Positions 5,615 to 10,655 of a DNA stretch of 10,655 nt are shown piece by piece (within the stretch, counting starts at the first letter, position 1; every line of letters starts with the position of its first letter). Source of the stretch: Chloroflexi bacterium RBG_16_72_14 (GTDB lineage: Bacteria; Chloroflexota; Limnocylindria; Limnocylindrales; CSP1-4); assembly GCA_001797035.1 (NCBI GenBank), contig MGOE01000091.1, positions 40,988-51,642 of the forward strand. Direction: 5' to 3'. The notes beneath the pieces were generated by a model. It ran no database searches, had not been told where the DNA came from, and saw nothing but the letters and a program-made list of their open reading frames with translations. Both the position numbers and the translations under genes were made by a program.

Positions 5615-5893
5615 ATGATGTCGGGCTGGACGATGGGAACCGAGGCGTGGCTCTTGATCGGGGCGTGGGCGCTGGTGATGGTCCTTGCCGTCTGGCTCCT
5701 CGTCCGCGAGCCGCGCCATGAGCGTCACGACGATCCCGGCGCGATCCTGCGCGCCCGCTTCGCGCGGGGCGAGATCAGCGAGGAGGAGTTCAGGCGCGCC
5801 AACGAGGCGCTTGCCTCAGGCCCTCCCCCCAGCACCGGCACCCGTCACTACGTCGAGCACGCGCACCCAGGGCAGGAGGCCCGCCATGACTGA
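5615..5893 (+). CDS. SHOCT-domain small membrane protein
   Basis: The product has 92 residues: one membrane helix (about 11-30), a short basic loop, then a SHOCT domain (about 42-65) with ILRARFARGEISEEEFRRA, the standard hallmark (I-L-x-x-R-F-A-x-G-E-I-x-E-E-E-F). SHOCT segments occur in many unrelated small membrane proteins and are thought to act in oligomerisation or nucleic-acid binding; no reaction is known. The His-rich tail (RHYVEHAHPG) might bind metal weakly. Start ATG 5615 has AGGAGG (5603-5608) 6 nt upstream; a second ATG follows at once. Its end overlaps the CuA-like gene by 8 nt, making it the first gene of the five-gene operon. Such proteins often head copper or heavy-metal operons in GC-rich bacteria. 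Confidence 0.88.
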   Translation: MMSGWTMGTEAWLLIGAWALVMVLAVWLLVREPRHERHDDPGAILRARFARGEISEEEFRRANEALASGPPPSTGTRHYVEHAHPGQEARHD

Positions 5894-6455
5894 CCAGGAG
5901 CTGCTGTCGCGTCGCGAACGCCGTGCCCTCGAGCGCGAGAGCGTCCACGGGCCCGCCGCCGAGCGCCGGAAGGTCCGGATCGCCCAGCGAGCCCGTGAGT
6001 CGCGCAATGCCAGGCTCCGCAAGCTCGCCTTCGGCGGGATCGTCGTCGCCGTCCTCGCGATCGGCGGCGCCCTCGCCTTCGGCGACTTCTTCGACCGGCC
6101 GACCGCCGGCGCGACCGCCGGCGTCATCGACGTCCAGAGCTCGATGGCTGGCTTCACGCCGTCGGAGATCCGCGTCAAGGCGGGCGAGACGGCGATGATG
6201 AACTGGTGGACCGATGACGCGGCCGTCCACCTCACCGGTGGCGTGCACACGATGGTGGCGCCCGACCTCGGCCTGTACGAGGAGCTCCCGGCCGAGGGCA
6301 ACCGGACCGTGGTATGGCAGGTCCCGGACAAGCCCGGCACGTACGACGTGTACTGCGACTCGTGCTGCGGCGGCAAGGACAGCCCGACGATGCACGGCAG
6401 GATCGTCGTTGAGCCTGCATCCGCCGCGACGACGGACCGACGGGTCGTGGGATGA
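5886..6455 (+). CDS. membrane-anchored cupredoxin with CuA-like (COX2-like) site
   Basis: The product has 189 residues: a highly charged Arg/Glu-rich cytosolic N-terminus (1-46), one helix (about 47-66), then an outer cupredoxin domain (about 80-178). The copper loop is Y156-C157-D-S-C160-C161-G-G-K-D-S-P-T-M169-H170-G. C157 and C161 match the CxxxC of the COX2 CuA centre and M169 its Met, but there is one extra residue before the Met and an Asp (D165) where CuA has its second His. H115 and H121 could give the N-terminal His ligand; H170 may replace the lost one. It is probably a copper carrier or variant CuA protein rather than an oxidase subunit, since no catalytic subunit is nearby. It starts 8 nt inside the SHOCT gene and overlaps the next gene by 4 nt. 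Fold call firm; metal site inferred. Confidence 0.82.
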   Translation: MTDQELLSRRERRALERESVHGPAAERRKVRIAQRARESRNARLRKLAFGGIVVAVLAIGGALAFGDFFDRPTAGATAGVIDVQSSMAGFTPSEIRVKAGETAMMNWWTDDAAVHLTGGVHTMVAPDLGLYEELPAEGNRTVVWQVPDKPGTYDVYCDSCCGGKDSPTMHGRIVVEPASAATTDRRVVG

Positions 6456-7306
6456 CCGCCCCGACCGCCGGACCCCTCCAGGCGCACCGGCTGGTCATGG
6501 GCTGGCCGCTGCCGGCGGTCGTCCTGGCCGTCATGCTCGGGTCGGTCGGCATCGCCGCCTCGGCCTACGTTCTCGCCGTCCCCTTCGATGCCGCCGCGTT
6601 CGGCGGCCTCACGATCCCCACGGTCCTCGTGGCGGGCGTCGCCGACGGGTTCAACCCGTGCGCCTTCGCGCTGCTCGTCCTGTTCGCGACCTACACGCTG
6701 ACCCTGGTCAACGCCGTGACGGCGAACGGCACCCCGACCATCGAGGCCCGCCGCCGCCTGCTCGGTGCTGGCTCGCTGTACGTGGGCGCGGTGTTCGTGA
6801 CGTACTTCATCATCGGCCTGGGCCTGCTGTCCTTCCTGGGCTGGATGGGGCGGGACCACCTCGTCGCGCGGATCGCCTCGATCATCGCCCTGGGCATGGC
6901 GCTGTGGATGCTCAAGGACGTGTTCCTGCCGGGCGTCGGGCCGTCGATGATGGCCCCGGCCGGCACCCACGGCCGGATGCAGAAGGCGATGGAGCGTGGC
7001 GGGCTCGCCGGGATGCTGATCGCCGGCGTGCTGATCGGGATCTGCACGGTGCCCTGCTCGGGCGCGATGTACCTCCAGATCACGGCGGTGCTGCACGCGT
7101 CGGGCGGTGGTGCCACGGGCTTCGCGCTGCTCGCGCTGTACAACATCGCGTTCATCGCGCCGCTGCTGATCCTGCTCGGTGCGGTCTCGGACCGGCGCGT
7201 CCTCGGCCAGCTCGGCCGCTGGAATCGGAGCAACTCGCCGTGGATCAAGGCGGGCATCGCGCTCGCGGTGATCGTCATGAGCTTCGGGCTGCTGGTATCG
7301 ATGTGA
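6452..7306 (+). CDS. CcdA/DsbD-family transmembrane electron (or metal) transporter
   Basis: The product has 284 residues with about seven hydrophobic segments (roughly 18-44, 52-88, 104-130, 138-160, 185-212, 222-246, 264-284). Two hallmarks are present: GVADGFNPCAFALLV (C70), and GICTVPCSGAMYLQ (C198 and C202), corresponding to the paired membrane cysteines of CcdA and the DsbD core. These proteins pass electrons from cytosolic thioredoxin across the membrane to outer thioredoxin-like or copper proteins. The family resemblance is strong, including the D-G-F-N-P-C form. Likely partners here are the TlpA-like protein (4649-5245) or the cupredoxins in its own operon. It overlaps its upstream neighbour by ATGA (6452-6455) and its downstream HMA gene by 4 nt (7303-7306), so translation is coupled. 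The third cysteine (C198) gives a CTVPC pair of its own. Confidence 0.9.
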   Translation: MTAPTAGPLQAHRLVMGWPLPAVVLAVMLGSVGIAASAYVLAVPFDAAAFGGLTIPTVLVAGVADGFNPCAFALLVLFATYTLTLVNAVTANGTPTIEARRRLLGAGSLYVGAVFVTYFIIGLGLLSFLGWMGRDHLVARIASIIALGMALWMLKDVFLPGVGPSMMAPAGTHGRMQKAMERGGLAGMLIAGVLIGICTVPCSGAMYLQITAVLHASGGGATGFALLALYNIAFIAPLLILLGAVSDRRVLGQLGRWNRSNSPWIKAGIALAVIVMSFGLLVSM

Positions 7307-7599
7307 GCGCGACGAGCCCCACCGAGGAGACCGTTCGCTTCCCCGTGCGGGGCATGACCTGCGGCTCCTGCGTCAACCGGATCATGAGGGCGGTCGGAAG
7401 GATCGATGGCGTCACGAAGGTGCGCGTCGACCTGGTCGGCGAGACCACCACCGTCCGCCGCGAGCCCGCGCTGGTGTCGAACGCGGTGCTCGCGGCGGCG
7501 GTCGCCGAAGCGGGGTACGACGCAGATCTCGACGCCGCCGAGGTCATCGCGCGCGGCGTGGACCGCTCGTTGCTGGATCGAATCCTCGGGAGGTCATGA
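7303..7599 (+). CDS. single HMA-domain (heavy-metal-associated) metallochaperone
   Basis: The product has 98 residues. One HMA domain covers about 12-78, with G17-M18-T19-C20-G21-S22-C23 as the Cu(I)-binding loop and the late glycine AEAGYDA. A short tail (79-98, ending RSLLDRILGRS) follows and is not typical of CopZ, which is about 70 residues. It should pick up Cu(I), or another soft metal, in the cytosol and pass it to a membrane protein. GTG 7303 is the only early start and overlaps the CcdA-like stop (GTGA). The next gene begins at the stop codon (TGATGG). The tail's coding DNA resembles the worn stretch near 185-246. I do not use copZ because the context is not a CopA/CopZ pair. Confidence 0.88.
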   Translation: MSATSPTEETVRFPVRGMTCGSCVNRIMRAVGRIDGVTKVRVDLVGETTTVRREPALVSNAVLAAAVAEAGYDADLDAAEVIARGVDRSLLDRILGRS

Positions 7600-8186
7600 T
7601 GGACAGCCAGCCGCAGGCGCAGCGCTCCGCGCAGGCGATCCCCACCTGGTTCGTGCTCGCGGTCGCGATCCTCGCCCTCGTCGTGGGCACGGCGGCGCTC
7701 ACCGCGACGCTGTTCGGCCGGTCCGGCGGGTTCTCGATGATGGGCGGCGGCGGCATGATGGGCGGTGCCGGCATGATGGGCGGTGCCGGCATGATGGGCG
7801 GGACCTGGAGCGCCAACCCGGCCAACGGCCCGCAACCGGGCGAGGCAGGCTTCGTCGCCGGCACGGTGGCGGCGCCGCGCGTGATCCGCGTCATCGCCGG
7901 GCCCGGCTACACGTTCAGCCCGTCGGGCATCACCGTGGTCCGCGGCGAGACCATCGCGTTCCAGGTCACCACGATGGGTCCCACCACGCACGAGTTCATG
8001 GTCGGCCCGGCCACCGCGGTGGCGGCGGACCAGGAGGGGACACCCGAGGTCGACGACATCGGGATGATGCAGACGAGGTCGCTGACCTTCACCTTCGAGG
8101 GTGACGGCCCCTACGCGTTCGCCTGCCATGCCGCCGGCCACTACGAGGCCGGCATGCGCGGTGCGGTGACCGTCGTCAGCTCGTGA
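7599..8186 (+). CDS. membrane-anchored blue-copper cupredoxin with Met/Gly repeat
   Basis: The product has 195 residues: one helix (about 16-40), then a Met/Gly repeat (47-68) of MMGG units, then a cupredoxin domain (about 92-195). The type-1 copper ligands are clear: H131 (THEFMVG) and C176, H181, M186 in FACHAAGHYEAGM (C-x4-H-x4-M), the plastocyanin/pseudoazurin pattern. The Met pairs could hold extra Cu(I), as in Met-rich copper proteins; that is inference. ATG 7599 is favoured over ATG 7596 because GGGAGG (7588-7593) then lies 5 nt upstream rather than 2. It is the last gene of the operon, followed by a hairpin at 8205-8244. The reaction is electron transfer or copper delivery outside the membrane; no dedicated partner is shown. 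Confidence 0.92.
   Translation: MDSQPQAQRSAQAIPTWFVLAVAILALVVGTAALTATLFGRSGGFSMMGGGGMMGGAGMMGGAGMMGGTWSANPANGPQPGEAGFVAGTVAAPRVIRVIAGPGYTFSPSGITVVRGETIAFQVTTMGPTTHEFMVGPATAVAADQEGTPEVDDIGMMQTRSLTFTFEGDGPYAFACHAAGHYEAGMRGAVTVVSS
7737..7802 (+). repeat. 18-bp in-frame tandem repeat coding MMGGxG units
   Basis: The unit ATGATGGGCGGTGCCGGC occurs at 7755 and 7773, with a variant first copy at 7737 (ATGATGGGCGGCGGCGGC) and a partial fourth at 7791. The period is 18 bp, in frame, each unit coding M-M-G-G-(G/A)-G. Copy number could vary between strains by slippage. Confidence 0.85.
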
Positions 8187-8204
8187 CATTCACCTTCCCG
8201 ATCG

Positions 8205-8244
8205 ATCTCGACCCCGTCGCGCCCGCGCTCGGTGGGGTCGAGAT
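8205..8244 (+). terminator. hairpin downstream of the cupredoxin operon
   Basis: A perfect 11-bp inverted repeat, ATCTCGACCCC (8205-8215) and GGGGTCGAGAT (8234-8244), encloses an 18-nt loop and begins 18 nt past the stop codon at 8186. It has no T-tract. It separates the five-gene operon from element C of the next gene. Confidence 0.6.
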
Positions 8245-8312
8245 GGCTGTGGGGGCGCCATGCCGGCTGGGCGCTTCAGGTCGGTCACTGAGCCCGTCAC
8301 GCGATCCGGCGA

Positions 8313-8352
8313 CTTGACCAAGTCTTGAGCAAGGCTTGCCTGTTCCTCCATT
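8313..8352 (+). promoter_or_regulatory. CTTGACC 11-bp direct repeat, operator/promoter of the fusion gene (element C)
   Basis: TTGACC (8314-8319), TTGAGC (8325-8330) and TTGC (8336-8339) are in phase at exactly 11 bp. The block 8314-8352 matches element B at 34 of 39 bases without gaps. The start codon (8433) is 81 nt further on, against 75 in element B, so the whole promoter geometry is shared. A possible -10 is TCCATT (8347-8352), weak. Confidence 0.65.
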
Positions 8353-8432
8353 GGCGCAGGCGCACGTGTCCCGCACCCTGTGGACGAGCCCGGAGGTCAG
8401 CGGGCGGTCGTCCACAGGAGCGCATCGTCCCG

Positions 8433-10106
8433 ATGTCCCGTCGCCGAAGCCGGGCCCGCGCCCAGACCCCTTCGACCCCCGCAGGTGCCAGCGCCGCCGG
8501 CCACGGCCCGCTCGACCTGCATGCCGCCGCGGTCGAGCGGCGCGAGTCGCGCATGCAGCACCGCGTGCCGGTGGCCGAGGTCGTTGCGACCGCGGACGCG
8601 AACGAGGATCCCGGCGATCCGGAAGCGGTGCACCGCCGGGCGCTCGAGATCCGCGAGTTCCGGATGGGCCGCGGCGCCAGGCCTGCCGGCTTCGACGTCC
8701 CCCGGCCGACGGTCACCGCGGCCGGAACCAGCTCCGTGACGCTTCCGGTGATGGGCATGACCTGCCGGTCGTGCGAGGTGCGGATCGCCAGGTTCGTCAG
8801 ACGCCTCCCGCACGTGCAGCACGTGTCCGCGTCGGCGGTGCACGGCAGGGTCACCGTGGAGAGCACGGAACCCGTCCCCCCGGCGGCGATCGAGACGGCC
8901 CTGCGGAAGGCCGGCTACGAGATCGGTCGCACGCCGTGGCTGGAGCGCGACCCGCGGATCTGGCTGACGGCCGGCGCCGGGGTCGTGCTCGTGGCGGCCT
9001 TCGCCGCGATCGCCTCGGTCACCGGGCTCGCGGAGCTGGCGTCCGGCGCCGGCGACCTCAGCCAGGGGGGACTCGCGGTCGCGCTGCTGCTCGGGCTCGC
9101 TGCGGGCGTGTCCACCTGCATGACGTTGGTCGGCGGGCTCGTGCTCGGCCTGTCTGCGGCCTTCCAGGCGAGCCGCACCGCCGCCGGCTACGGCGAGCCG
9201 GGCGCCGCCTCCCAGGTGCGTCCTGCCGTGGTGTTCGTCGGCGGCCGGATCGCCGGCTACGCGCTCCTCGGCGGGGTGCTGGGTGCCGCTGGTGCGAACG
9301 TCACGATGCCGCCGCAGCTGACCGCCATCCTCATGATCGTCGTCGCGGTCGTGATGACGATCCTCGGAACGCGGCTCACGGGTCTGTCACCACGGATGGC
9401 CGGCTGGTCGCCGACCCTGCCGATGGGTGTCGGCGCGAAGCTCGGGCTGAGCGGGGGCAACGTGAGCGCCTACTCCGACCCGCGGGCCGCGGGCCTCGGC
9501 GCCCTGTCGTTCTTCCTCCCCTGCGGCTTCACCCAGGCCATCCAGATCTACGCGCTCTCGACCGGCTCGCCGTTGTTCGGCGCGGCGCTCCTGGGCGCGT
9601 TCGCGATCGGCACGGCGCCGGGCCTGCTCGCGATCGCCGGGCTCCCCGTCGTCGTGCCCAGTCGCGCCAAGCCGACGCTGCTCCGCCTGGTGGGGGTGGT
9701 GGTGCTGGGCTTCGCGCTGATGAACGGCAGCGCAGGTCTCCAGCTCTCCGGCTTCACGCTCCCGTCCCTCGTCGGGTTCGCTTCGGCCGCACCGCTTCCC
9801 GGGACGCTCGGGCCCGACGGCGTCCAGCGCATCACGACCTACCAGGATGCGGGGGGTTACAGCCCGGGCAACATCGCGATCTACGCGGGCTATCCCACGG
9901 TCTGGACGATCCAGTCCTCCACCACCGCCACGTGCGCCGCATCCCTGTTCGCGCCCGGCGTCGATGTCCGCGTCCGGCTCGCCAGGGGCCCCAACGTCAT
10001 CAACCTGCCCGCCCTGCCCGTCGGGACCCTGAACTACACCTGCGCCATGGGGATGTACGGCGGACGGATCACGGTCGTCGAGCGAGCCGCGGAGCCCGCG
10101 TCCTGA
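8433..10106 (+). CDS. HMA - DsbD_2/TauE-SafE-like membrane - cupredoxin fusion protein
   Basis: The product has 557 residues. An unusual charged N-terminus (1-100) is followed by an HMA domain (about 101-165; G-M-T-C111-R-S-C114), a membrane domain of six to seven helices (about 175-455) and an outer cupredoxin domain (about 465-552). The membrane part has AAGVSTC in an early helix and FFLPCGFTQAIQIYALSTGS in a later one, the paired-Cys pattern of the DsbD_2/sulfite-exporter TauE/SafE group. The last domain has an upstream Cys in TATCAAS and a C-terminal YTCAMGMYGG copper loop. It plausibly moves copper, or electrons, from the cytosolic HMA to the outer cupredoxin in one chain. ATG 8433 follows AGGAG (8416-8420) at a rather long 12 nt; upstream in-frame sequence overlaps element C and is unlikely to be coding. 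The next paralogue overlaps by 1 nt. Confidence 0.88.
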   Translation: MSRRRSRARAQTPSTPAGASAAGHGPLDLHAAAVERRESRMQHRVPVAEVVATADANEDPGDPEAVHRRALEIREFRMGRGARPAGFDVPRPTVTAAGTSSVTLPVMGMTCRSCEVRIARFVRRLPHVQHVSASAVHGRVTVESTEPVPPAAIETALRKAGYEIGRTPWLERDPRIWLTAGAGVVLVAAFAAIASVTGLAELASGAGDLSQGGLAVALLLGLAAGVSTCMTLVGGLVLGLSAAFQASRTAAGYGEPGAASQVRPAVVFVGGRIAGYALLGGVLGAAGANVTMPPQLTAILMIVVAVVMTILGTRLTGLSPRMAGWSPTLPMGVGAKLGLSGGNVSAYSDPRAAGLGALSFFLPCGFTQAIQIYALSTGSPLFGAALLGAFAIGTAPGLLAIAGLPVVVPSRAKPTLLRLVGVVVLGFALMNGSAGLQLSGFTLPSLVGFASAAPLPGTLGPDGVQRITTYQDAGGYSPGNIAIYAGYPTVWTIQSSTTATCAASLFAPGVDVRVRLARGPNVINLPALPVGTLNYTCAMGMYGGRITVVERAAEPAS

Positions 10107-10655
10107 TGGGCCGCCGGCGCGACGGGGTCGACCGGTCCGGCCCCGCGGTCATCGTCGTCGCCGTCCGCGGCATGACCTGTCGATCGTGCGAGGTCCGCAT
10201 CGAGCGCCACGTCGGCCGGCTCCCGGGCGTCGAGCGAGCTGCAGCCTCGGCGGTCTCCGGGCGAGTCGTGGTCACCAGCACGGCAGGCGGGTCCGCGAAG
10301 GCGATCGAAGCCGCCGTCAGGAAGGCCGGCTACGACGTCGGCCGCACGCCGTGGCTCAACCCTGACCCGGGCATCTGGGCGACGGCTGCCGTCGGCGTCC
10401 TCCTGGTGTCGGCGCTTGCGGTCGCCGCCCAGGCGACGGGGCTCACGGATCTCGCCTCAGGCGTCGGCGACCTGCGCTCGGGCGGGCTGGTCGTTGCCGT
10501 GCTCCTCGGCCTCGCCGCCGGCGTCTCGACGTGCGCCGCGCTGGTGGGCGGCCTGTTGCTCGCGCTCTCAGCGTCGTTCGAGGCTCGTCGGCCGGCATCG
10601 GATCGCGGCCAGGGCGTCGTGGCGCACCTGCGACCGGCGCTCGTCTTCACCGCCG
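10106..10655 (+). CDS. second HMA - DsbD_2/TauE-SafE-like protein, tandem paralogue (partial)
   Basis: The frame opens at ATG 10106, which shares one base with the previous stop (TGATG), and runs to the right edge without a stop, giving 183 codons. An HMA domain (about 14-80; G-M-T-C-R-S-C-E-V-R) is followed by the same GRTPWL link and membrane segments as its upstream neighbour, including GLAAGVSTC. Side by side the two proteins agree at well over half of positions. It lacks the roughly 100-residue charged N-terminus of the first copy and starts almost at the HMA domain. Whether it also ends in a cupredoxin cannot be seen. The junction implies translational coupling and one transcript from element C. 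It arose by tandem duplication, judging from order and similarity. Confidence 0.88.
   Translation, partial: MGRRRDGVDRSGPAVIVVAVRGMTCRSCEVRIERHVGRLPGVERAAASAVSGRVVVTSTAGGSAKAIEAAVRKAGYDVGRTPWLNPDPGIWATAAVGVLLVSALAVAAQATGLTDLASGVGDLRSGGLVVAVLLGLAAGVSTCAALVGGLLLALSASFEARRPASDRGQGVVAHLRPALVFTA

Noticed and set aside
5816..7096. Long minus-strand open frame opposite the cupredoxin/CcdA genes
   Set aside because: The plus strand has clear CuA-like and CcdA motifs with coupled overlaps. The minus frame is a His/Arg/Asp-rich shadow without motifs.
8325..8432. Upstream in-frame extension of the fusion gene (36 more codons)
   Set aside because: It would begin inside the conserved direct-repeat element C, reads as Arg/Cys/Pro-rich sequence and has no ribosome site; ATG 8433 is the better start.

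Overview
The window is very GC-rich DNA with GC-rich third codon positions, densely packed genes, GTG starts and at least one probably leaderless gene. This suits a high-GC, probably monoderm-like lineage such as Chloroflexota or Actinomycetota. No ribosomal or housekeeping gene is present to fix the taxon, so this is an inference.

Layout. (1) 1-53 is the last 16 codons of a sensor histidine kinase. (2) 80-259 holds a small unconvincing reading frame whose 3' part resembles the tail of the HMA gene at 7303. (3) 294-1220 (minus) is a two-gene operon for unrecognised membrane proteins, divergent from a small membrane protein at 1409-1759 (plus). (4) 2102-2560 (minus) is a CopD-like copper-related membrane protein, with 11-bp direct repeats upstream and a strong hairpin downstream. 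(5) 2975-3370 (minus) is a small secreted protein. (6) 3431-5245 (minus) runs from a membrane-anchored TlpA-like thioredoxin to an ECF sigma factor and its overlapping membrane-bound partner, probably the anti-sigma factor. (7) 5615-8186 (plus) is a five-gene, translationally coupled operon: SHOCT membrane protein, CuA-like cupredoxin, CcdA/DsbD-like transporter, single-domain HMA metallochaperone, and Met/Gly-rich blue-copper cupredoxin. (8) From 8433 two tandem paralogues follow. The first fuses HMA, DsbD_2/TauE-SafE-like membrane and cupredoxin modules in one chain; the second is cut by the window edge.

How it fits together. The content points to copper handling at the cell surface: HMA domains to carry Cu(I), CcdA/DsbD-type membrane proteins to move electrons or metal across the membrane, cupredoxins to receive copper outside, a CopD-like protein, and a thioredoxin able to keep copper-site cysteines reduced. 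The main finding is regulatory. The promoter regions of the five-gene operon and of the fusion gene share a 39-bp block (34/39 identical) built on CTTGACC half-sites at an exact 11-bp period. A shorter version faces the TlpA/ECF operon from the other side of the same intergenic region. Head-to-tail 11-bp repeats are typical of OmpR/PhoB-family response regulators, and a histidine kinase ends at the left edge. The five-gene operon encodes as separate genes the same three module types that are fused downstream. The ECF gene has its own GGAAC-N17-CGTC promoter, placed so that its mRNA would be nearly or fully leaderless.
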